Shown here piece after piece: positions 1-6,900 of a stretch of 37,202 bases of DNA (the stretch's first letter is position 1; every line of letters starts with the position of its first letter). Made by a program: the position numbers and the translations under genes. The stretch is from assembly GCF_003236395.1 (NCBI RefSeq), contig NZ_POUD01000066.1, forward strand, positions 1-37,202, read 5' to 3'. The notes under the pieces are model-generated. The model saw only the letters and a program-made list of their open reading frames with translations, was not told where the DNA came from and did not search any database. This DNA comes from Nonomuraea aridisoli (lineage in GTDB: Bacteria; Actinomycetota; Actinomycetes; Streptosporangiales; Streptosporangiaceae).

Positions 1-79
1 CCCTGACCGTCCCACCCTTTCCCGATCCAGCACCGCCCCGCGCCGCTGACCGAGGCGCCCCGCACGAGGAGCACCGTTC

Positions 80-928
80 ATGCCCACCGCCGTCGTCGAC
101 GGGATCCCCACCCACTACGAGGTGACCGGCTCAGGCCCACCGCTGCTGATGTTCTCTCCCGGCGGTTTCGACTCCAGCCTGGAGAGCTGGCGGACGGTGG
201 GGATCTACCGGCGCCTGCGGCTGCTCGACCACCTCGGCGAGAAGTACACCTGCATCTCCTTCGACCGGCGGGAGTCGGGCCGGTCCGGCGGACGGCTGGA
301 GCGGGTCTCGTGGGCCGACTACGTGGCGCAGGGGGTGGGGCTGCTCGACCATCTGGGCATCGCGCAGGCGCATCTGATCGGCGGCTGCGTCGGCTGCTCC
401 ACCGTCGCGGCCGTCGGGGTGGCCCATCCCGAGCGCGTCCTGAGCATGGTGCTGTACTCGCCGGCGGGCGGGGCGAAATACCGCATGAAGCAGCACGCGC
501 GGTTCGTCCAGCACCTCGCCTATGCCGGCGCGCACGGCCTGGAACAGGTGGCGGCGCTCGCGAGGAGCACGGACCAGGGCTTCTCCGCCGACCCTCGGCT
601 GGGCCCATGGGCGCACGTGCTCCGCGGCGACCCGGAGTTCGCCGCCCGGTACGCGCGTACCGACCCGGACCGCTACCAGGTGCTGGTCAGCGGCATGGCC
701 CGGCTGCTCTTCGACCGCGACACGGTTCCCGGACCGGAGGCGGAGGACCTGCTGCGGCTCGACGTTCCCGCGCTCGTGGTCCCGGGCCAGGACGACTCGC
801 ACGCGCCGTCGGCCGCCCGTTACCTCCAGGAGTGCCTCCCCCGCGCGGAGTACTGGGACGTCCCGGTCGCCGAGCAGACGGAGGAAACGGCTCCCGCCCG
901 GATCCTGCGCTTCCTGGACGGAGCGTAG
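80..928 (+). CDS. alpha/beta hydrolase with Cys nucleophile
   Basis: A 282-residue alpha/beta-hydrolase-fold protein of the MhpC-like class. The ATG is preceded by GAGGAG at a good distance. The oxyanion-hole region (SPGGFDSS) and the strand-5 nucleophile elbow are visible, but the elbow reads GGCVGCS, so residue 103 is Cys where most relatives have Ser. The C-terminal place where the catalytic His normally lies (after WDVPVAEQT) has no His; the only nearby His is in QDDSHAP. It could be a thiol hydrolase like dienelactone hydrolase, or a non-canonical enzyme. It is the first gene in the window of a forward run ending at 5616, so it probably acts in the same pathway as the LigJ/LigK genes. 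The substrate is unknown. Confidence 0.85.
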   Translation: MPTAVVDGIPTHYEVTGSGPPLLMFSPGGFDSSLESWRTVGIYRRLRLLDHLGEKYTCISFDRRESGRSGGRLERVSWADYVAQGVGLLDHLGIAQAHLIGGCVGCSTVAAVGVAHPERVLSMVLYSPAGGAKYRMKQHARFVQHLAYAGAHGLEQVAALARSTDQGFSADPRLGPWAHVLRGDPEFAARYARTDPDRYQVLVSGMARLLFDRDTVPGPEAEDLLRLDVPALVVPGQDDSHAPSAARYLQECLPRAEYWDVPVAEQTEETAPARILRFLDGA

Positions 929-1013
929 GGCGCCGGACGGCCGGGCGAAGAACAAGCACAGCCGGCCGGTCCTTCAGATCAGCGTCGGACAGGCCCGAGG
1001 ATGAGGAGATGGC

Positions 1014-2132
1014 ATGGCAGAGCAGGTACTGGCTGCGGTCAGGACCGGGCCCGGCACGACCGAACTACGCGAGTTCCCGATGCCGGACATCCCCGATGAC
1101 GGCGCCCTGCTCAAGGTCGAGGTCGCCGGGATCTGCGGCACCGACGTGAAGATGTACGCCAAGCCGCCGTTCGCCGATCCGGTGATCATGGGGCACGAGA
1201 ACGTCGGCGTCATCGTGCGGGCGGGGCGTACGTTCTCCGAGCGCAAGGGGCTGGTGGAAGGCGACCGGGTCTTCGCCGAGCACTACGTCGGCTGCTTTCG
1301 CTGCGAGTGGTGCCACCAGGGCGAGTACCGTCACTGCGAGGCGACCGACTGGCGTACCAACCCGGACGCCCGTCGTTACGGCTACACCTCCGCGAACAAC
1401 CCCTACCACCTGTGGGGCGGCTTCTCGCAGTACCTCTACCTGCCCTGGAACGCGGTGACGCACCGCGTCCCCGACGGTGTCTCCGCCGAACTCGCGGGCC
1501 TGGTGACGCCGCTGTCGAACGGCATCGAGTGGGCGCTGGTCACGGCGGGCGTCGGCTACGCCTCGACGGTCCTCATCCAGGGCCCCGGGCAGCAGGGACT
1601 GTCTCAGGTCGTCGCGTGCAAGCAGGCCGGGGCCTCCCGCATCATCGTCACCGGAACGACGCGGGACACCGCGCGGCTCGCTCTGGCGAAGGAGCTCGGA
1701 GCCGACGACGTCATCGACGTCACCCGGGAGGACGCCCTCCAGCGCGTGCTGGAGATCACCGGCGGCAGGGGGGTGGACGTCGTCCTCGACTGCACGGCCG
1801 GCGCCGGCACCGCGCCCGTCCTGCTCGGGATCGACGCGCTCAAACGCCGTGAGGGCACGATGGTGGTCCAGGGCGAGCTCGCCGCCTTCCCCGACTTCCC
1901 GCTCAAGAAGGTCACCGAGAAGTCCATCAGCATCAGGAGCGCGCGCGGCCACAGTTACCGTTCCTGTGAGCTCGCCCTCGAACAGCTCGCCTCCGGACGT
2001 TTCCCGCTGGAGAAGCTGAGCACCCACAGCTTCGGCCTCGAGGACGTCGACCGCGCGATCCGGACCGTCGGCGGCGAAGGCGCCTCCGACGTCATCCATG
2101 TCTCCCTGCTGCCCTGGGCGGAGGAAGCGTGA
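1014..2132 (+). CDS. zinc-dependent alcohol dehydrogenase (MDR family)
   Basis: A 372-residue medium-chain dehydrogenase. Visible motifs are the catalytic-zinc Cys in GICGTD, the GHENVG motif, the structural-zinc cluster CFRCEWCHQGEYRHC (C-x2-C-x2-C-x7-C) and the nucleotide-binding turn GPGQQG. The family oxidises alcohols or polyols with NAD(P)+. The ATG has AGGAG upstream. The stop overlaps the GTG start of the next gene by four bases (GTGA), so the two are translationally coupled. Threonine- or sorbitol-dehydrogenase-like activity is possible; the context suggests oxidation of a hydroxylated intermediate of the pathway encoded around it. Confidence 0.9.
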   Translation: MAEQVLAAVRTGPGTTELREFPMPDIPDDGALLKVEVAGICGTDVKMYAKPPFADPVIMGHENVGVIVRAGRTFSERKGLVEGDRVFAEHYVGCFRCEWCHQGEYRHCEATDWRTNPDARRYGYTSANNPYHLWGGFSQYLYLPWNAVTHRVPDGVSAELAGLVTPLSNGIEWALVTAGVGYASTVLIQGPGQQGLSQVVACKQAGASRIIVTGTTRDTARLALAKELGADDVIDVTREDALQRVLEITGGRGVDVVLDCTAGAGTAPVLLGIDALKRREGTMVVQGELAAFPDFPLKKVTEKSISIRSARGHSYRSCELALEQLASGRFPLEKLSTHSFGLEDVDRAIRTVGGEGASDVIHVSLLPWAEEA

Positions 2133-2818
2133 GCGTCGTCGTCCGCAACCCGCGCCGTACGGACAAGCCGACGGTCGAGGCGCTCGCGACGTTCGGCGTG
2201 TCGACCGTCCACGAGGCGCAGGGACGCACCGGGCTGCTCGCGCCCGCCCTGCGCCCCGTTTACTCCGGCGCGCACATCGCGGGCACCGCCGTGACGGTGA
2301 GCGTGCCGCCGGGGGACAACTGGATGATCCACGTGGCGGTGGAGCAGTGCCAGGAGGGCGACGTCCTCGTCGTCGCGCCCACCTCTCCCTCGGAGGCCGG
2401 CTACTTCGGCGAGTTGCTCGCCACGTCGCTCGCCGCACGCGGTGTGCGGGGGCTGGTCATCGACGCGGGCTGCCGCGACGTCGCCGAACTGCAGCGGATG
2501 GGCTTCCCCGTGTGGGCGCGGCACATCTGCGCGTTCGGCACGGTGAAGGAGACCCTGGGCGACGTCAACGTCGGCCTCGTCTGCGCCGGCCAGTGGATCG
2601 AGCCGGGAGACGTGATCGTCGCGGACGACGACGGGGTCGTGGTCGTCCCGCGCCGCCGGGCGGCGCAGGTGCTGGAGGCGTCACGGGCGCGGGAGGAGCG
2701 GGAGGCGGGGCTCCGCGAACGCTACGCCCGCGGCGAGCTCGGCCTCGACGTCAACTCCATGCGGGAACCGCTCGCGCGCAAGGGGCTGACCTACGTCGAT
2801 CAGGGGCCGGACGAGTGA
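2129..2818 (+). CDS. RraA/LigK-type aldolase (4-carboxy-4-hydroxy-2-oxoadipate aldolase-like)
   Basis: A 229-residue protein of the RraA-like fold, which includes class II pyruvate aldolases such as LigK/HMG aldolase. The Arg-Asp pair characteristic of the aldolases is present in IDAGCRDVAEL, and the following FPVWARH segment matches the family. LigK cleaves 4-carboxy-4-hydroxy-2-oxoadipate to pyruvate and oxaloacetate and also decarboxylates oxaloacetate. Starts at GTG in a GTGA overlap with the dehydrogenase. The next gene is a LigJ-type hydratase, which makes the LigK substrate, so the aldolase reading is favoured over the RNase E inhibitor reading. The specific substrate is inferred from the neighbour. 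Confidence 0.85.
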   Translation: MSVVVRNPRRTDKPTVEALATFGVSTVHEAQGRTGLLAPALRPVYSGAHIAGTAVTVSVPPGDNWMIHVAVEQCQEGDVLVVAPTSPSEAGYFGELLATSLAARGVRGLVIDAGCRDVAELQRMGFPVWARHICAFGTVKETLGDVNVGLVCAGQWIEPGDVIVADDDGVVVVPRRRAAQVLEASRAREEREAGLRERYARGELGLDVNSMREPLARKGLTYVDQGPDE

Positions 2819-2852
2819 ACCCGCCGTCGCGCTCCTACAGAAAGCAGACACG

Positions 2853-3875
2853 ATGATCATCGACTGCCACGGGCACTACACCACGGCGCCGCGGCAACAT
2901 CAGGCGTTCCGCGACGCGCAGCTCGCCCGGCTGGCCGACGCCTCCCTGCCCGCGCCCGCGCCGGCGGCGATCAGCGACGACGAGATCCGCGAGAGCGTCG
3001 AGGACAACCAGCTGAAGCTGTTGCGCCGGCGCGGCGCCGACCTGATGCTCTTCTCCCCGAAGGCCTCGGGGATGGAGCACCACGTACCCGACGCGGAGAC
3101 CGCACGCGCGTGGGCGCGGGTGAGCAACGACCTCGTCCACCGGGTGGTCGGCCTGTTCCCGCGGCACTTCGCCGGGGTGTGCCAGCTGCCCCAGACGCCC
3201 GGCGGCACCCTGGACGACGCGACGGCCGAGCTCCGCAGGTGCGTGGAGAGCCTCGGCTTCGTGGGGTGCAACCTCAACCCGGACCCGTCCGGCGGGTACT
3301 GGACCTCGCCGCCGCTGACGGATGAATACTGGTTTCCCCTCTACGAGGCGATGGTGGAACTGGACGTCCCGGCGATGATCCACGTCTCGACGTCCTGCAA
3401 CCCGAGCTTCCACACGCTCGGGGCGCACTACCTCAACGCGGACACCTCGGTGTTCATGCAACTCCTCCAGGCGGACCTGTTCGACCGCTTCCCCACCCTG
3501 CGGTTCGTCATCCCGCACGGCGGCGGAGCGGTGCCCTACCACTGGGGCCGCTACCGGGGCCTGGCCGTACGGATGGGCCGTCCCGACCCGTCGGAGCACG
3601 TCATGAACAACGTCTTCTTCGACACGTGCGTGTACCACCAGGCCGGCATCGACCTGCTGCACCGGGTCGTCCCCGCGGACAACATCCTGTTCGCGTCGGA
3701 GATGCTGGGCGCCGTGCGCGGCGCCGACCCCGAGACCGGGATCGCCTGGGACGACACCAAGCGCTACGTCGACCAGGCCGATCTCACCGATGAGCAGCGG
3801 CACAAGGTCTTCGAGGCGAACACCCGGCGCGTCTACCCCCGTCTGCACGCGCGACTGACCGCGGAAGGCAGGTAG
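2853..3875 (+). CDS. amidohydrolase, LigJ-type 4-oxalomesaconate hydratase
   Basis: A 340-residue amidohydrolase-superfamily protein that follows LigJ closely along its length. Putative metal ligands H6 and H8 (CHGHY), H177 (MIHVS), H222 (IPHGGGA) and E283 (FASEMLG) sit within one residue of the positions I recall for LigJ, which uses Glu rather than Asp at the last site. LigJ adds water to 4-oxalomesaconate to give 4-carboxy-4-hydroxy-2-oxoadipate in protocatechuate 4,5-cleavage and gallate degradation. The gene starts 34 bp after the LigK-like gene and ends 4 bp before the decarboxylase-family gene. A relative with decarboxylase activity (ACMSD type) cannot be excluded, but the NPDP...YWFPLYE segment favours LigJ. 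Confidence 0.85.
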   Translation: MIIDCHGHYTTAPRQHQAFRDAQLARLADASLPAPAPAAISDDEIRESVEDNQLKLLRRRGADLMLFSPKASGMEHHVPDAETARAWARVSNDLVHRVVGLFPRHFAGVCQLPQTPGGTLDDATAELRRCVESLGFVGCNLNPDPSGGYWTSPPLTDEYWFPLYEAMVELDVPAMIHVSTSCNPSFHTLGAHYLNADTSVFMQLLQADLFDRFPTLRFVIPHGGGAVPYHWGRYRGLAVRMGRPDPSEHVMNNVFFDTCVYHQAGIDLLHRVVPADNILFASEMLGAVRGADPETGIAWDDTKRYVDQADLTDEQRHKVFEANTRRVYPRLHARLTAEGR

Positions 3876-3879
3876 ACCC

Positions 3880-4872
3880 ATGTCCCGGCTGCATCTCACC
3901 TTCGCCTGCGGCGACTACGACCGCACGCGTGCCCTCGCCGAGGAGACGATCCGCCCCGACGGGATCGACCTGACCTATCTGCGGCTGCCCGTCGAGGAGA
4001 CGTTCTTCCGCATGATGCGGCATCAGGAGTTCGAGGTGGCGGAGATGTCGTTGTCCTCCTACGTCGTCTCCCTGGGCGCCGACGACCCGCCGTTCGTGGC
4101 CCTGCCGGTCTTCACCTCCCGGATGTTCCGGCACGGGTCGTTGTACTGCCACGCCGACGCCGGCATCTCCTCCCCGGAGGACCTGCGCGGCAAGGTGGTC
4201 GGCACGCCGGAGTACCAGCTCACCGCCTGCGTGTGGATGCGCGGCATCCTCGGCGACCGGCACGGCGTCCCCTTCGACTCGGTCACCTACGTCACGGGCG
4301 GCCAGGAGACGGCCGGCCGCGTCGAGAAGGCGGGCCTCGACCTGCCGCAGTCGGTGCGGATCAGCCGCATCCCCGACGACAGGACGCTGTCGGCGATGCT
4401 GGCCGAGGGCGAGATCGACGCCCTGTGCACGCCGCGCGTGCCGAGCCCGTTCGCCGCCGGCGACCCTCGGGTGCGGCGGGTGTTCACCGACGTCGTCGCC
4501 AGCGAGAAGGAGTACTACGCGGCGACGGGCATCTTCCCGATCATGCACGTGGTCGTGATCCGGCGTGACGTGTACGACCGCCATCCCTGGGTCGCCCAGT
4601 CGCTCCACAAGGCGCTGCTGGCGGCCAAGGAGGAGGCGTACGCGAGCCTGTACGACACCTCGGCGCTGCGGTTCATGCTCCCCTGGCTGACCCCGCAGCT
4701 GGAGGAGGCGCGCGCCCTCCTGGGCAGGGACTACTGGTCGTACGGGCTCGACGGCAACCGCGAGACGCTGGCCACCTTCCTGCGCTACCACCACGAGCAG
4801 GGGCTGTCGAAGCGGTCGTGGAGACCCGAGGAGCTGTTCGCCCCCGAGTCGCTGGAGTCGGCGGTCATCTGA
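3880..4872 (+). CDS. 4,5-dihydroxyphthalate decarboxylase family protein
   Basis: A 330-residue protein with a periplasmic-binding-protein-like fold but no signal peptide, as in the cytosolic 4,5-dihydroxyphthalate decarboxylase (DhpD/Pht5) family. Characteristic segments are the N-terminal LTFACGDYDRT, FEVAEMSLSSYV and the LRGKVVGTPEYQ block. Family members decarboxylate 4,5-dihydroxyphthalate to protocatechuate, although many actinobacterial homologues are uncharacterised. It lies 4 bp after the LigJ-like gene. A diverged paralogue is at 9513-10460. The phthalate substrate is only suggested; a ligand-binding role or decarboxylation of a different acid is possible. Confidence 0.8.
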   Translation: MSRLHLTFACGDYDRTRALAEETIRPDGIDLTYLRLPVEETFFRMMRHQEFEVAEMSLSSYVVSLGADDPPFVALPVFTSRMFRHGSLYCHADAGISSPEDLRGKVVGTPEYQLTACVWMRGILGDRHGVPFDSVTYVTGGQETAGRVEKAGLDLPQSVRISRIPDDRTLSAMLAEGEIDALCTPRVPSPFAAGDPRVRRVFTDVVASEKEYYAATGIFPIMHVVVIRRDVYDRHPWVAQSLHKALLAAKEEAYASLYDTSALRFMLPWLTPQLEEARALLGRDYWSYGLDGNRETLATFLRYHHEQGLSKRSWRPEELFAPESLESAVI

Positions 4873-4875
4873 TCG

Positions 4876-5616
4876 ATGAGACTGATCCTCCTTCGGCACG
4901 GCGAGAGCGAGTGGAACTCCAAGAACCTGTTCACGGGGTGGGTCGACGTCGACCTCACCCCGTTCGGTGAGGAGCAGGCACGGCAGGCCGGGCGGCTCCT
5001 GCGCCGGGCCGCGCCGCCGCCGACCGTGGTGCACACCTCCCTGCTCACCCGGGCCGTGCGCACCGCGAATCTCGCGCTGGAGACGGCCGGCCGGGTCTGG
5101 ATCCCGGCCCGCAGGCACTGGCGGCTCAACGAGCGGCACTACGGCGCGCTGCAGGGCAAGGAGAAGAAGGCCGTCCGGCGGGAGTACGGTGAGGAGCGCT
5201 TCCGGCTGTGGCGCCGGTCGTACGACGTGCCGCCGCCGCCGATGGACCCGGGCGACGAGTGGCACGGGGGCGGCGACCCGCGCTACGCCGGGCTGCCCGG
5301 CGACCTCGTGCCGCGGGCCGAGTCACTCGCCGACGTCATCGCCCGCCTGCTGCCCTACTGGTACGACGTCATCGCCCCTGATCTGCGCGCGGGGCACACG
5401 GTGCTCGTCGTGGCGCACAGCAACTCGCTGCGTGCGCTCGTCGCGCACCTCGACCGCCTCGACCGCGAGGAGGTCATGGCGCTGAACATCCCGACCGGCA
5501 TGCCGCTGCGCTACGACCTCGGCGACGATCTGCGGCCGGTCCTGCGCGGCGGCCGCTACCTCGACCCGGAGGCGGCCGCCGCGGGCGCCCGGGCGGTGGC
5601 CGACCAAGGGCGTTGA
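4876..5616 (+). CDS. 2,3-bisphosphoglycerate-dependent phosphoglycerate mutase-like protein
   Basis: A 246-residue histidine phosphatase superfamily protein with nearly all dPGM signatures: LRHGESEWN with the phospho-acceptor His at residue 8, FTGWVDVDLT, LTRAVRTA, WRLNERHYGALQGKEK, SYDVPPPP and a second catalytic His in VVAHSNSLRAL. The last motif is usually AHGNSLR, so Gly is replaced by Ser. dPGM interconverts 3- and 2-phosphoglycerate. The gene begins 3 bp after the decarboxylase-family stop, clearly the last gene of the catabolic operon. Its presence there, rather than with glycolysis genes, suggests a dedicated copy for gluconeogenic flux or a changed substrate. Confidence 0.85.
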   Translation: MRLILLRHGESEWNSKNLFTGWVDVDLTPFGEEQARQAGRLLRRAAPPPTVVHTSLLTRAVRTANLALETAGRVWIPARRHWRLNERHYGALQGKEKKAVRREYGEERFRLWRRSYDVPPPPMDPGDEWHGGGDPRYAGLPGDLVPRAESLADVIARLLPYWYDVIAPDLRAGHTVLVVAHSNSLRALVAHLDRLDREEVMALNIPTGMPLRYDLGDDLRPVLRGGRYLDPEAAAAGARAVADQGR

Positions 5617-5634
5617 GCGCGGCCGGCGGCCTCG

Positions 5635-5664
5635 TTGACACCGCTCGCCTTTTGGAATTATGGT
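5635..5664 (+). promoter_or_regulatory. sigma-70-type promoter of the bicupin-EutA unit
   Basis: A perfect -35 box TTGACA (5635-5640) is followed after 18 bp by TATGGT (5659-5664), a fair -10 box. The -10 overlaps the FadR-type palindrome at 5661-5671, an arrangement expected for repression. The first gene starts at 5740. Confidence 0.55.
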
Positions 5665-5671
5665 CATACCA
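5661..5671. promoter_or_regulatory. FadR-type operator, TGGTCATACCA
   Basis: Palindrome TGGT-CAT-ACCA, matching the TNGTNNNACNA pattern of FadR-subfamily GntR operators. It overlaps the -10 of the preceding promoter. On the reverse strand, the 14-mer ATTGGTATGACCAT is identical to that at 20107-20120 in front of FadR2. Confidence 0.65.
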
Positions 5672-5739
5672 ATTACCCTAATCAGATTTGCGACTCCGGC
5701 ACGGGTGACCCCGTCGGGCCCATGAGGAAAGGCTGCTGA

Positions 5740-6855
5740 ATGGCCAAGGATGCGCTCGTCCAAGACGAATTGGCGGCGAAGTTCGCCACCGAGAAGGACT
5801 CCCCCTACACCCGGTGGGTCGCCGCGGAGGGGCTGGACATCATCGCCGCCCACTATGTCCCGGATCTGCGTACGGTGGAGCTCAAGCCCTGGGCACGGCG
5901 GGGCGGGCGCGGCGTGTTCATCAACCACGAGGCCACCCGCACGTCGAACGACTGCTACGTCTGCGAGATCCCGGCGGGCGGCAAGCTGGCGCCGCAGCGT
6001 CAGCTGTTCGAGGAGATGATCCTCGTCCTCGACGGGCAGGGCTCCACGAAGGTCTGGAACGACGCCGGCGCCGAGGTCACGTTCGAGTGGCAGGCCGGCT
6101 CGTTGTTCGCCATCCCGCTCAACGCCCACCACCAGCACTTCAACGGGTCGGGGCTGAAGAGCGCGCGCTTCGTCTCCTCGACCAACCTGCCGCCGATCCT
6201 CAACCTCTACGACGACGCCGACTTCGTCTTCAACACCCCCAAGGACTTCCCGAACCGCTTCGACGGCGAGCCCGACTACTTCTCCCCCAAGGGCGAGCAG
6301 AAGGGCCTGCTCCTCGACACGAACTTCGTCGCCGACGCGGCCAACCTGCCGCTGATCGAGGCGAAGGAACGCGGCGCGGGCGGCGGGCACATCCGCTTCG
6401 CGATGGCCAAGGGCTCGATGAACAGCCACATCTCGCAGTTCCCCGTCGGGACGTACAAGAAGGGGCACCGTCACGGCCCCGGCGCTCACGTCATCATCCT
6501 GACGGGCACGGGATACAGCCTGATGTGGCCGGAAGGAGAGGAGCCGCGGCGCTACGAGTGGGGCCCGGGCTCACTGATCGTCCCGCCGAACATGTGGTTC
6601 CACCAGCACTTCAACGTCGGCCTGGAGCCCGCCCGCTATCTCGCCTTCAAGCACGAGGTGGTGTCGGTGCGCAACGCGCAGGGCGTGCCGAAGGCGTGGA
6701 TCAGCCAGCGCGTCGGCGGCGACCAGATCGACTACGCCGACGAGTCGCCGTACGTGCGCGAGACCTTCCGGGAGGCCCTGGCCAAGTACGGCATCGAGCC
6801 GAGGATGGACGCGGCGTACGCGGCCGAGCTCGAGACGCTGCCGCCGAAGCCGTAG
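5740..6855 (+). CDS. bicupin domain protein
   Basis: A 371-residue protein with two cupin barrels, about the length of gentisate 1,2-dioxygenase-type bicupins. In the second barrel (roughly residues 225-320) likely metal ligands are visible: GHRHGPGAHVI followed by WFHQHFNVG. In the first barrel (about 60-145) the corresponding HxH is replaced by PQRQLFEE, though HHQHFN remains in the second motif, so metal binding in that half is doubtful. Start ATG lies after GAGGAAAGG. The 45-bp gap to the EutA-like gene suggests cotranscription. A dioxygenase, isomerase or non-catalytic sensor role are all possible; no specific substrate can be named. Confidence 0.8.
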   Translation: MAKDALVQDELAAKFATEKDSPYTRWVAAEGLDIIAAHYVPDLRTVELKPWARRGGRGVFINHEATRTSNDCYVCEIPAGGKLAPQRQLFEEMILVLDGQGSTKVWNDAGAEVTFEWQAGSLFAIPLNAHHQHFNGSGLKSARFVSSTNLPPILNLYDDADFVFNTPKDFPNRFDGEPDYFSPKGEQKGLLLDTNFVADAANLPLIEAKERGAGGGHIRFAMAKGSMNSHISQFPVGTYKKGHRHGPGAHVIILTGTGYSLMWPEGEEPRRYEWGPGSLIVPPNMWFHQHFNVGLEPARYLAFKHEVVSVRNAQGVPKAWISQRVGGDQIDYADESPYVRETFREALAKYGIEPRMDAAYAAELETLPPKP

Positions 6856-6900
6856 CCCGCGTGGCACGGCCCGGTCCCGACGCACGAGAGGAGCACGACC

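Noticed and set aside
1..79. Promoter or FadR operator for the first operon
   Set aside because: The 79 bp before the first gene show no -35/-10 pair or palindrome; the promoter is probably outside the window.
6856..6900. Possible cobalamin riboswitch for the EutA-like gene
   Set aside because: The 45-bp gap to the preceding gene is far too short, and no B12-box-like structure is seen upstream of the bicupin gene either.
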